Positions 40,666-52,426 of a stretch of DNA of 64,000 nt are shown one piece after another. Numbering within the stretch: position 1 is the first letter of the stretch; each line of letters begins with the position of its first letter. This stretch comes from Linnemannia hyalina (lineage: Eukaryota; Mortierellomycota; Mortierellomycetes; Mortierellales; Mortierellaceae), in assembly GCA_019671135.1 (NCBI GenBank), contig JAHRHY010000009.1, forward strand, positions 1,178,001-1,242,000, given 5' to 3'. The translations under genes and the position numbers were made by a program. A model generated the notes under the pieces. The model saw nothing but the letters and a program-made list of their open reading frames with translations. It had not been told where the DNA came from and ran no database searches.

Positions 40666-43600
40666 TTACACTTTAGCAAGGTCCTCGTGCAGTTTTCCCA
40701 CTCCTTTTTGCAAGCCCCTAAAGACGGTCAGGAACTCGCCCGAATGGTCCTTGAGGTACTTGCCGTGGCTGATCAACAGACTGGTGCACCAGATCAAGTG
40801 AAACTCCAGATGAGGCGAATCCTCCATGTAGCTTGCAATGAACTTCATCAAACGCTCCAAGTACTTTGAGGGCAACTGCCTTGCGACCAACCGCACGTCC
40901 GAGGGAGGAACGGCCTCATAACAGCGCTGGATATACTGGCGCTCGTTCAGGCGGAATGCCATCACAAGTGCCTTCAAGTAGTCCTTCTCGTCCAAGGTCT
41001 CCAAGATCGTTTCGGGGGTAATGTCAATCTCAAGATCGAAGGGGTCGAACAGGAGGGTATCGTCCAGCGAATAGATAAGAAGACCCTCAGTTGAAGCAGC
41101 AGCCCAGGAGCGACCAGTAGGTGAGAACCGGACAGCCTTGGTGCGGATCTCTGGGCGGACATTCCTCTTGGAGAGATCCTTTGTACCGGGCAGGGCGTTA
41201 TCCTGACGGTCCTCGAGGTCGCTCATGTCATCATCGTCGTCGATCAGATCCATAGCTCCAGCCTCCGTCATGTTCTTCGAGTTCAAGAATTCGAGAGTAC
41301 CGTCAAACGACAAGTTCTTGGAGATCTGCCACTTCTTGACCAGGATGTTGGCCTTGATGTCGTAGATGCAGACGTACTTGCTGTTGCCTCCTCCAATGAC
41401 GCAGGATCCGTCAGCAGTGTAGCAGAGCGAGTTGAAGTGCTTGCCGGATGTCGAGTTCTCTGCCGTGATCTTGTCCTCTGCCTTGCGACCTCCTGAGATA
41501 TCGCGACGTCCGTCAATGACGTTCGTCTGGAGAGCATTATCCACATCCCAGAAGCTCAGTTGACCGTCCAATGTCGAGCCACAGATCTCCTTGCCATCAG
41601 GGCGGAAAGCGAGAGCCAAGACCTCAGACAAATGTGTGAAACTCTCGACCGACTTTCCACGACCAAAGACATCCCATGTGCGAATAGAGTGATCCCACGA
41701 AGATGAGGCCAAGAACTGAGCAGTCGGTGAGAAAGCGAGTCCAGAGATGGGTGCTGTGTGTCCTGCAAGAATATCGAGCAACTTGCCGGTCTGGACAGAC
41801 CAAACGTAGATCTCGAATGTATTCTGGGCTCCTGCGCAAACGACTTCTCCACTGGGGTCAACAGCCAAGGTCGAGAACTGAACGGGGGTGGGGGAAGTGA
41901 ATGTCCTGAAGTTTCTGTAGCGCACCAAATCGAATGCTCTGACTGTGCCATCCAACGATGCCGAAAAGACGACCTGTCCGTTCTTTGCAAACTCTGTAGC
42001 GGTGACACGGGAAGTGTGTTCTGAGAAGGTGACGAAGCAGAATCCAGAGACCGTGTTCCAGACCTTGACTTTGCCATCATCGCCTCCAGTCACTACACTC
42101 TGTCCGTCAGAAGAGTATGAAAGGCAGTTCATATCGTAAAAGTGTCCCTGCTGTTTCAGCACGTACGACTCGGACTGCCACTCCCAGACCAAAAGCTGGC
42201 CAAGCTTGGAGGCACCAAAGGCGAGCCATTCTCCTGATTTGTTGATGGTAACTGAATCAATCTTCTTCTGGGAAATGCTGTTACCATGAGCCATAGTATT
42301 AAACAAGTGCATAGAGTGATTAGTATCGGTCGTAATTATTTGTCTAAGCATTTTGTATCTCATTGCGATCATCTTCCTTTAAACCATCGCAGCTTGCGTC
42401 CTATTACCTCAGGGTGTGGATGTTGTTGAAGGAAGGAAGCTCCCAGATTCCAAAGACTCCGTTCGAGAATCCAACGACCATCATGGCAGAGGGAGCGTGG
42501 TAGGCTGCGCAGACGACCTTGGCGTGATCCTGGAAGAAAAAGTGTCTCTGAACAGCAGACCACCTCTTGGGACCATCGTCGACCTCCATGGCCGACTCGT
42601 CCTCAGAGTCAGAGTCCTGTGCCTTAGGGTTGATTAACTGGTGGCGCCACTCGAAGAGAGCTCCATCCTTGCTGACTGTATAGATGGTATCCTGCTCTTT
42701 TGAGAACCAAGCGCCAATGACTGTATCTCTGTGTCCTGAGAGCGTGAAGGGGACAAATCCTTCGATGGGGTTGGTGGAGTAGACGCGGGCGCTCATGTCC
42801 TTGGAGGTGGTCAGGAAGTACTTTGAGTCGGGCGACCAGGTGATGCAGGTGACCTCGTCGTAGTGTCCAGTGTAAACGCGGTGAAGCACAATAGGGGTGA
42901 ACTCGCGGTGAAATCCTGGGGTCTTCCAAAGCTGAACCTGCTTTCCATGTGTCACAGCAAAGTACCTATCGCGCAGCAAAAAAGGGTTCCGTTCGGTTAG
43001 ATACTCGAGCTTTCTCGAATCAAAAGTCGTCTAAGTGACTCTGAATGGGTTTGCTGCTTACTTTCCGTCCGGGCTGAACTGAAGATCGTGGACCTTGCTC
43101 TTGAAGTTGAAGTGGTGGAGAACAATCTGGCGATTGTAGTTGACCAGCAATGCACGACCATCTAATAGTAAGCAACGGCCGTGTTAATGAGCATTCCAAT
43201 GATATGTCTTTGAATCCACAGTCTATGTTCCATGCTCCAATGTCTAGAGCTGAGCTCTCACCTTCGTCGACAGAGATCAAGAGAGTGGCATTAGGGCTGA
43301 GGGCGATCCTGTCGATGTTTTTCCTGTTCTCGTAAGGGAATGTAACAGCCTTGTTGCTATTGTAGAGAGTTGTGTAAAAGTAAGAGGTAAGTATAGGGCA
43401 GGTTGGCTATTAAAGGCGTCGATCTTCATGCTTCAATATCTATCGAAGACATACTTGACAAGGTCAAAGACGGTCAATCTGTTGCCGACTGGACTGAGGA
43501 TGGAATTGCCGTCAGGTGTGAAGACGAGGTTTCCCTGCTTGTAGACAGTTCCACAAAGGTTGGAGAACTAACATAAGGCGAATGTAAGTGAAATGGTAGC

Positions 43601-43698
43601 GGGTGTTATTCCAGCAGTTTTGTTTGTTTGTAGAGAGATAGTTCAGAGGGTAAGGGGTATGTTGTGTGGTATGGACATGCCTTGAAGTCGGACTTCAT
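40666..43698 (-). CDS. PWP2: Periodic tryptophan protein 2 (Pwp2/Utp1), U3 processome WD40 protein
   Basis: Nucleolar WD40 scaffold of the UTP-B subcomplex, needed for 18S rRNA maturation. Six exons: 43698-43681, 43567-43455, 43356-43262, 43161-43062, 42965-42408 and 42277-40666; 831 aa, slightly shorter than the roughly 920 of yeast and human. The N terminus MKSDFKFSNL, then GTVYKQGNLVFTPDG and LSPVGNRLTVFDL, is the diagnostic Pwp2 start and fixes an 18-nt first exon. That exon ends at a GC donor (AAG|GCATGT), so intron 1 is GC-AG; a nearby GT would break the frame. WD repeats run to about residue 620, then an acidic DDDDDMSDLED segment, and the C-terminal Utp12 domain (PPSDVRLVARQLPSKYLERL). 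It shares a 672-bp divergent promoter with the mitochondrial carrier gene. Confidence 0.96.
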
Positions 43699-44292
43699 TA
43701 TGATATGCTTTAGGGTAGTTGTGTATGAGTGAGGAAGAGAGGACAGGTAAGGGAGGTGGGAGGGAAGAGAAAAGGGGGAAGGGCAATGTAAGCTGGAGTA
43801 TGCAGCTGTGCCGGGAGTTTGTCCTGAGAAGTGTCGGTCGAAGTCAACGAAGGAAAGGGTAATGAGTTTTGCAACCAAAGCACAAGTTCATGAGTCCCCT
43901 TTGTTTGCCAACCTGGCTTGAAGTCAAGGTATTTTTTTTTCTTTTTTTTAAGCCACTCAATTGTAAACAACTTTCTACCCCTTTGTTCATGTGTTCATGG
44001 GATATGGGAATTGTCTGATCACCTCCCCTTAACATGCTCAATGGATTTGAGACTGCTCTTTTATTCCAAGTTCTCCGTGGGAGTTCCGACCTCTGTGCCT
44101 TTGTGAGGAGTGAGGGAGAGTGAGAGCCTGCTTGCTCTCTTCTCCCTTTGCAAGGCGAAGGGTGGGCCTTTTTCCTCCTATCGACCTGCTTGTCACTTTG
44201 CACTTCGCCGGTTTCTCGATCGAACGTGAAAGGACCAAACCTGTTACTCTCCCGTCTTTCTCCTTCCTTCCTTCATCTCATCCACAACACAC

Positions 44293-44324
<32 letters not shown>

Positions 44325-44370
44325 TCTTGTTCTCAATCATACACACGCACCAGCATTCACAACACACACC
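43699..44370. promoter_or_regulatory. Divergent promoter between PWP2 and the SLC25A38-like gene
   Basis: The start codons are 672 bp apart. Contains C/T-rich leaders towards each gene, a T-rich stretch near 43931-43950 and an AC microsatellite at 44284-44324. No TATA element is obvious and no gene lies inside. Confidence 0.5.
44284..44324. repeat. AC dinucleotide microsatellite
   Basis: About twenty AC units with one G interruption in the 5' leader of the mitochondrial carrier gene, 47 bp before its ATG. Confidence 0.92.
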
Positions 44371-46341
44371 ATGCCCTCCAAGCAGAAAGCAAGCGACCCC
44401 GTCACCCACCTGATCGGCGGAGCAGTCTCGGGTCTCTGTGCATGCATCTTTGTCCAGCCCCTCGACCTGATCAAGACCCGTCTCCAACAGCAGCAGCAAG
44501 CCCACCTCGCTTTCATTAAGCAGGGCGGCCAGGCTGGTCTCTCCATTGCTCCCTTGGAAAGGTACCAGCCTCTTTTTTTTTTCTTTTTGTTTACACACGC
44601 ACGCGTGCAGTAGTGCTTTGTTAAAGTTTTATTTTATTTTTTACCGAAAGACACTAATTCTCGTCCCCTCTTTGTCTTTCAACCTGCCTTGCCTTGACTT
44701 ATAGCACGATCTGGAAGACGGTGTTTGGGATCGTCAAGGAAGGATCAGTTCTCAGTCTCTGGCGCGGAACTGCGCCCACCATCGTCAGGTACGCGCGTCT
44801 TCATTTTGGCCGATTAAGTGATCGGATATCCATTGACCGTTTCTCACGGCTCTCGGAAATAAGGAACTCGGCGAATGTTGTGTGGAGAAAATGTGTATGA
44901 TACGAACACGCAGCATACGTGACAAGAGCCAGAGTCAATTGAATGAGAATGAGATGGTCTCCCTCAATTGTCCGAAGAAAAAAGAGAATTCCTCCACTCG
45001 GGATCCTCTTCCTAGAAAAATCAAGCACAGAGATATTTTCTACTCCACGCAGTCATGCATCCCACCCAGAAACCTTGTTCACCCCTCCGTTGTGCAAGGT
45101 CACTTTCGATCCGATCGAAAACGTCATAACAATAATTGCCGTCTCCCTTTTAATCGAATCGGTTGTAGAAATGTTCCGGGAGCCGCCATGTATTTCACAG
45201 TCTTGAACGAGGCAAGAACACTCCTTGCCCGGCGCAAGATCAACAACGGTGCTGATCTATCAGAAACAAACAACGCTTCAGGCAGCGCATTGCCTAAACT
45301 CAGCAACACCGAGAACTTGGTTGCCGGAGGTGCATCCCGAGCTGCTATCGGATTCGTCATGATGCCTGCCACCGTCATTAAAGTGCGATACGAGGTATGC
45401 TGAAGAGAGTCGAGGAGATAGACGGAAACAGTGTGTTCTTTTTTTTTTTTTTTTTTTTTTTGCTGCGCATGATCTGCGCATTCGGCATTTACGTGAAAGC
45501 TAATCGGATATTTGTTTTCGATTGTTATAGAGTAACCTTTACAACTACAAGAGCATGTCAGGAGCATTCACATCGATCTTCAGAACCGAAGGCATCCGAG
45601 GTATGCATAGTGTCCTCAATTGCTTTGGCGAACAATTGTGCTAAATGCCCGTGGGAAAGTTGGGAACTAACGTTGGACATATCCTCCCTTCATTGTCATT
45701 TGTAGGTCTGTGGGCAGGATTTGGAGCGACTGCCATGAGAGACGCTCCATTGGCAGGCCTCTATGTCCTCTTCTACGAACAGGCCAAAACCTATCTTGGA
45801 AGTAAGTCTTCTGGAGGCGATCCTCGACAGGATCTACTAGGATCAAGTTTGTACATGGATGTTACCATGAATAATTAATAATTATTAACTGTTTGACCAT
45901 GTGTCCTATAGATTTGCGGACAACGTCGCCATACTTTGACGTGAGCACTCCTACGATCCATATGGTGGCAGGTGTCACTGCCGGATTCTTCTCGACAACA
46001 TTGACTCATCCCTTTGATATGCTCAAGACAAGGATGCAGCTCAAGCCTGCCGAGTACAGGAACGTCCTCCAAGCCGCACGCAAAGTGCTCCTGGTACGGC
46101 CATTGATTTTGAACCTGGAGAAAATGTAGGTCATTTGTTATTACACAAGTTTTGTTCAATTGGATACTAATACAGCTTCACGAAAACAATAACCCCAAAA
46201 TAGGAGGAGGGTGCGATTGGATTTTTGGACGGGATCCTTGTCAGGACAGTGCGCAAGTCGATTCATTCTGCAATCTCGTGGACAGTTTACGAGGAAGTCG
46301 TTCGGTGGCACATCTCTCGCAAGGCAGACCATTTTGCTTGA
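44371..46341 (+). CDS. HEM25: Mitochondrial glycine carrier, SLC25A38/Hem25 type
   Basis: Inner-membrane carrier that brings glycine into mitochondria for 5-aminolevulinate synthesis, the first step of haem biosynthesis. Seven exons: 44371-44561, 44705-44788, 45169-45394, 45531-45600, 45706-45801, 45912-46093 and 46204-46341; 328 aa with phases consistent. Three carrier repeats are visible. Motif 1 is [11 protein letters not shown] (P30 to K35); motif 2 is [11 protein letters not shown], the degenerate form typical of SLC25A38 in which the acidic residue is replaced by Thr; motif 3 is [48 protein letters not shown] and ISWTVYEE also match the subfamily. Motif 1 is followed by a poly-Gln tract. 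Intron 2 (380 nt) is longer than the rest; intron 3 has a 23-nt T run. It converges on the MAPKKK gene. Confidence 0.95.
45439..45461. repeat. 23-bp T homopolymer in a carrier-gene intron
   Basis: T23 in intron 3 of the SLC25A38-like gene, about 70 nt before the acceptor. Confidence 0.95.
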
Positions 46342-46633
46342 GACCCCATGGTCTGCCTTGACATGATTTTGATACTACTGTTTTTTTTTCCCCCTCCTTA
46401 CTTTGTTCGTCATCCCGTATACCTCTTGTTCTTTGTTCCTTATTTCACACTCTGCCACGACACACATTCTGTAACATAGCCATACTCATTAAACCTTCAC
46501 CAAATATCTATATATCAGCGGCACCGCGCGTTTATTGTCATATTGACCATAAAAGCAAAACAACAGTTCCATCATTAACAAGAGGGCACAGAGAGACATT
46601 ATCGTGAAAGATGAAAAACAACAACGCACATTT

Positions 46634-49600
46634 TTAATCAGTAATCTTTCCTTCGATATAGTCGTTGAAGTTAAAGTTGACTGGAGGTACTGCAAAGGCG
46701 TCCTGGAGGAGTTCTGCAGCGGTGGGTCGTTGGTTGGCATCGGTAATGAAACACAGTCCCAGGAACCGTTGACCTTCTTCAGAAATCGACTCTGGGATCG
46801 GTGGATGAGCACTGCTGCTTCCGATCTAGAATAAGGCAAAAAGAAAAAAAAAATGACAAGGAAAGGGGAAATATGGATCCGGATCAGTCATATGACAATA
46901 AACAAGACAACCTTCACATAGAAATAAGGAAAGTAATATAGGGACAACAATATGATAACTTACAGTGAAGAGGGCTTGTTGAGGTGCAAAGCCCTTCCAC
47001 GGCTGCTGTCCGGTAAACATCTCCAGGACCAGACATCCAAAACTCCAAATATCCACCTTGGCACCATACGCCTTTGAAGTCACCATCTCAGGAGCCATCC
47101 TAATGAATGGTAAGAGGTAATAATTATAAGTCAATTAGTAGAATATGATAGAAACAAAAGTAAAGGGTTCTGTTACTTACCAGAAGACGGATCCTTGCAA
47201 TGATCCGACATCCTCGTCGTATCCGCCTTGACTCTGGGCATTCTTTTTCGAAATACCGAAATCTGAAATCTTACAGATTCCTTGCTCGTCCACCAGCACA
47301 TTAGCCGCTTTGATATCCTACAAGACCAGCGAGTACAAAGAAAAGTCAGCCAAGGCATAAATAACAGTATACTCTATGTGCGGGTACAAAGGGAGGGAGA
47401 TGCTTACTCGGTGGACGATTTTCTTGCTGTGAATGTACTCAAGACCGAGCAAAATCTGTCGAGTAAAGCTCCGGATAACTGCTTCTGGGAAGGGTCCACT
47501 TCGCTTGAGACACGACTCAATCGAGCCTCCTGAGACATACTCCAAAAAGATGTTGGCCGTTTCCTCGTTCTGTGCAAAACCAAGGTACTGGACAATGTTC
47601 TCATGATCCAGATCCTTGAGAACCTCCATCTCTGAAAACAGTGCTTCGACAGATGTCTTGAGTCGATCACAGTTGCGTTCCGAGAGAGTCTGCGGCAGGT
47701 CGACTTGTTTGATGGCGATCATCTCACAGGTGTCCAGGTTGAAGGCGTGATACACTTTTCCAAACGACCCTCGTCCAATGAGTCCTCCCTTGAGATACTG
47801 GAAGGTCTTGATGGTTCCACTCTGTGGGTGTTGGTAAATGCCCTGGCGGGATTGATCCATGACCTTGCCTGACTCGACCTGGACAACCCGTTGCTGCTGT
47901 TGTTGCTGCTGCTGCTGTACAGAAACGTCCATCAGAGAAGTGGAGCCACCCAACGTCGGCAAACTCTCCTGGGATTCCAAAAAGTCGTGTTCCTCGGTGA
48001 CAGGAAGCTCCGCCGGCAAGATGTGGTGTTCTTGGGCGGCCTCCTTGACAAACTCTGCGATCGAAGCTCGAGTGACGACCGCTGGGGACCCAGCAATGGG
48101 CGAGAGCTCCTCATCAAACTCATGCATACCCAGACCGACAGAGGGCGTTATCGAGTTGGTGGGCATCACCTCGGCCAAACGACTGCCCCACATCTTGGTC
48201 GACTTTCGTCGCATCACCTTGGATCCAGAGTACTGCCGCGAGAATCGGTCCTTGGCCTCCTGAGCGACAATACGGATGGACTTTTTGTGCACAATGCTAC
48301 CGCGGTAGCCAGGAGCAAAGCTAGAGTGGGGCGAGACTGAACCCTGGCTTGACGACATGGTTGAGTTCGAACCCCATCCGTCCGTCATAGCCGGGCTGAC
48401 TCCGTGACTCTTGAGCGCACTCGACGAGCCATGGTTAGAGCCCGAGGATCCGAGAATAGTTTGAGCCGGTACCATGGGCGATCCGTTAAATGGCGTTGGT
48501 GGGTGCAGCTCAATAATCGGGTGATCCAAGTCGTGGTCCTGGAAGAACCGTCCAAAGTTCTCGAGCAAAAAGTCCAGAGGAGGACGCTCTCCCCAAAAGT
48601 TTTCCGACTCGTCGTCTTCCTCCTGGTTGTTCATGATATGCAGCTCGGGCGTGGGTCCTCCGTCGATCGAACGAGGGGAGTTGAGGTTGGAGTGGGATGA
48701 CGTGTACTTTGTCGCAGGCTGGTACGAGCTCCGCTTGCCACCAGCGCTTAAAGGCGACGCGGGTAAACCACTGCTGTTGACAAAGTTGACATAGTTGGCA
48801 TGGCCTACCATAGGAGCGTCTCCAAATCCAGGATGGTTGGCCCGGGTCATATTGTAATAACTGGCGGCATTAGGGCTGCCACTGTCGTAACCCGTTCCCA
48901 TGCGGTTTTGCTGCGGGTAGCCCATTGATCCGCCAGGAGAGGCTGAGCGATCAGCTGTCCTGGCATAATGGTTGACTAGCTTCCCGTCCTGGTCCGTGTT
49001 ACTGCCAATAACCAGCGAAAGGTTGGGGTTCCTGGGTAACGTGCGCTTGCCACTGAGAGGCGATCCCTCGATGCCGGGCGAGTTGCTTCCTGATTTTTGC
49101 ATCCTAGCCAAGTTTGTGTTGATAACGGGGCCAACTCGTGGCGAAGTCCGAGCGCTGTTGGTACCGATTGAAGGCCGTCGGGTGTCATCTGCCTGGAAGT
49201 GTGGATGGGCGGGGTTGTCAACATATCGATACATCTGAGGCTGATAAGATCCGTAAGGCGATGTGTTTGCCTGATTGCTTGTGCCCTGCCCTGGGTGACG
49301 ACCGGTATTGTGGGGGTGCTTTGAGTCTGGGAAGGGCTGGTGAGGATGAACCGAATTCCAAAGATCATCTACAGGTTGCATAAAGGCCAGGTAAGGGTCT
49401 GGCTGAAAGATGTGATGATTCGAGTCTGTCGTCCGTTCGCGCTGGTGATATCCTGCCATGTCCTGCTGAGGCACGCCGATGGCTGATGCTCCTTGGAAGG
49501 GCGAGTTTCGGTCGTGATTGTGAATGTGGTTGTAGGACTGAGACGGGGTTGCAGCGATAGCACCTCGCTTTGGGTTCAAAATATCGATATCGGGTGGGAG

Positions 49601-52426
49601 GATAAGAGGCATGATGGGCGTGACCAAAAACTTGACGGATCCTTTGTTGTCAGCGTCTAGCACTAGATCCATAAGCTGCCTCTCGTTCAAGGGCGGACCT
49701 CTCGTGGATGGGTCGTCCAATAGGGCTATGATGGAAAAGGATGGATTTGAAATAATATTTTTAACTTTAGTTGCCACTGAAAAAAAAAAAAAAAAAAAAA
49801 AAAAAAAGATTTGAGCACCTTGAGGTTCTTCATATTTGGCACTTACGACTTCCGAGCTCCGTAGTCTCAAAGATGCCGTACTTGTTCTTCTCCGCAAGAA
49901 TTCTCATCCGAGAAAAGATCTTTTCCTTGAGTACGACAGCATTATCAATGCCTGTAATGTCGACATACTTGAAGTTTTCGTTGTCCAGAGTGACTTGAAT
50001 GCTCTTGGTCTATAAAGAGGACAGATATACAAAAGAAATTGTCAGAGCTGTTAATAAAAGTGTAACACGACAGGAAATGAATGAACAGTGGAGATAAACG
50101 CGTACTCTGGGTGGTGCCACGGGCAAGGACACGGGCTGGGGCGCAGATGTGAGTGGAGGGTACTGGATGACATCGGCACTGCTGTGGTTCCGCTTGTGGC
50201 TGGATCTGCGACCAAAGCCAAGAGTTCCGCCGACGACTTGCGCATCTAAATATGGTCCTCCTCCTGATTTTGAAGGATCAGTTCTATTGTCGTAGGATGG
50301 CCGCTGCCCGTTCTGATAATGCGCGCTGCCTTGAGGATCGAGATGAGTTTGAATATGTGGAACGGGGTTGTTTCGTCGCTCGATGAGAGAGGGACCATTT
50401 TTGGAGCTCCCTGGTGCGTCCTTGGCGCCATACACTGGTTCCTGGTGGCGCTGGGAGTAAGGGTGGATTCCTCCGTCGGGCGAAGGAGGGGAGATGGGAG
50501 ACATACCCCTGCTGGACTGGGGTACGTTTAAGCCATGTGCTGATGAGTAGTCCCTGGAGCTTCCTCTGGGTACAATCTGAGGCGGTACATTCAGGTTGGG
50601 TCGGTAATTGATGGCAGAATAGGCGATGGATGATTGACGTGGTGCGATGTTGGGGGTCTTGTGGTTGAATTCCGTGGTTTCGATAGTGACGTGCGCTGGT
50701 AACCGACCTGGAAGTAGCCTCAGATCTGGGTCGCTCATGGGCCGCGGGGAATTACTTGGCCGGGTTTGAGGCTGCGTGAACTCATACGTGGTTATTTCCT
50801 CGAGGGGTTCTATGGCGTCCAATGATAGTCGTGGCAGGCTGGAGGCGGGTTGAAGTGCCAGGGGAGTTGCTGAAGCCGATCCCGTGGATTCATCTGTAGG
50901 AGACCGGAGTATTTTTGCTGAGAGTGGCTGCTGAGGGTCCTGATCGAATGACGTGCGGACAGTGCTGAGCTCAGAGGACAGAGGGACGACGCTTCCGCTG
51001 CTGTTGTTGACGTGGTACGCATTGACGTAGGGTGAGTGGACAGAACCTCCTGGTGACATGACCATCGGTCGCGACCCTGATCCGAGACGAAGAAGGATAG
51101 GTGATCCTGAACCGGGCGAGGGCGTGTTCATGTTCTCTGCACCTATTGATGACACCGAGGCAGCCGTCCTTGTGCCTTCGACTGAGTCCTTGATCTCCCG
51201 AAGTAATATCCTGCGCTGAAAGTACGAGATGTTGGGGTCCAACTGTTTGAGGGTAGGGTTTGTCAGCCCAACAAATGTCATGCCGTAGATTTGATGCTCT
51301 GCAGTTGGGGTATGAAGGAGGATAAAGCGAAATGTTAGAGAGCTACATCGGATCTGGCCCCATGGTGTCCACGATGCCATGCTAATCGCATTTCTGCTGA
51401 CATTGGACCGATGATGGATCAATTGATATAAAAGGTAGAGTCATTCATTACCAACAAAGAGTGGTTCCAGGTACGCAAAAGGTGGTCTTGCCCTAAGCCA
51501 TTGGACAACTCTATCCATGGTCCAATCCGCAGCTGAGATGCCTTCCATGTGAGGTGGTTGTGGTTGTTGTTGGGAGGTGAGACTCATTGTACTCACATTG
51601 GCCTATTGGGAGATATGGGTTCAATTAGCTGTCTAGAGGCGGGACAAAGAACAATAATAAAGAAGAAAAGAAAAGGTAGCAAAAAAAGGTAGGGAAGGCA
51701 AAAGTAACGTACTCGTAGATTTGCAAGAGAGGCGGATCCCTCTCGGTCGGCCGTTGTTGGACTAGGCACAGAAGAAGAGGCAGAGACGGAGGCAGAGGCT
51801 GAGGATACGCCTGCCGACGTGACGTTCACGGATGAGGAGGAGGCAACACCTGCTGAGGAGGTTGAGAGGTCTTTTGGGATAGGAGGGTAGTGTGATGAAC
51901 CTTGGGCGGGGATGGGTGGCATGGCCTTGTTGAGGTTGGTTGTTGTGATGGGAGGAGGTGGGGGTGGCGGCGGTGGCGAGGCAGCCTGTTGGAATTGTGC
52001 AGGAGAAGGTGGTCGGACGGATTGAGGATGGAGCTGGGTCTGGGAAAGGGATGCTTGAGGGGGAGGGGTGTTGATGACATTGTGGAGGAGCTGCCGGGGC
52101 CGCGTGGTTGGAGGGGTAAAGGAGCTCTGCGGGGTGGGTGGGGTGAGCTGTGGTGCTAGAGCAGAGGGGGAGTGTTGAGGCTGCTGCTGCTGCTGCTGTT
52201 GTTGTTGTTGTTGTTGTTGCTGTTGTTGTTGGTTGGCGACGATACTCATGACAAAGGGGTCCGAGGGGGCTCGCTTGGTGGGGCCGAGGAAGGAGAGGCG
52301 ACCGGACGAGGGAGTCGTAGCGGGGGTGGTATGGGTGGAGGAAGAGGTGGTGGTGGTAGCAGCAGTAGAAGACGTGTTGGAGGAGTCGAGGAAGGAGGAA
52401 GGGAAGTGAGCAGAGGAGCTCAACAT
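46634..52426 (-). CDS. BCK1: MAP kinase kinase kinase, Bck1/Mkh1 type
   Basis: Expected to activate the MAPKK of the cell-wall-integrity cascade downstream of Pkc1. Exons 52426-51713, 51602-51452, 51298-50106, 50009-49847, 49725-47408, 47317-47181, 47099-46964 and 46825-46634; 1667 aa, phases all match. Domains: a Ser/Thr/Gln/Pro-rich head with polyQ; a SAM domain at about 262-330 (WTMDRVVQWLRARP, then GLTNPTLKQLDP); an RA-like region from about 687 (IQVTLDNENFKYVDITG); a long disordered stretch; and the kinase at about 1382-1645. Kinase residues are complete: GRGSFGKVY, K1413, HRD with D1514, DFG with D1532, WMAPEMV. SVEALFSE, LKDLDHENIVQYLGF and YGAKVDIWSFGCLVLEMF are more Bck1-like than Ste11-like; that choice is from memory of the families. 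Confidence 0.93.
49780..49807. repeat. 28-bp A homopolymer in a BCK1 intron
   Basis: A28 on the plus strand (T28 in the transcript) within the fourth intron of the MAPKKK gene (49726-49846). Confidence 0.95.
52180..52231 (-). repeat. CAG/CAA repeat encoding polyglutamine in BCK1
   Basis: About 17 consecutive Gln codons (mixed CAA and CAG) near residue 66 of the MAPKKK, in its disordered head. Confidence 0.93.

Noticed and set aside
44789..45168. Long intron 2 of the carrier gene as a site for a nested gene
   Set aside because: Frames inside are short and lack motifs; both splice borders are required to keep the conserved [11 protein letters not shown] junction.
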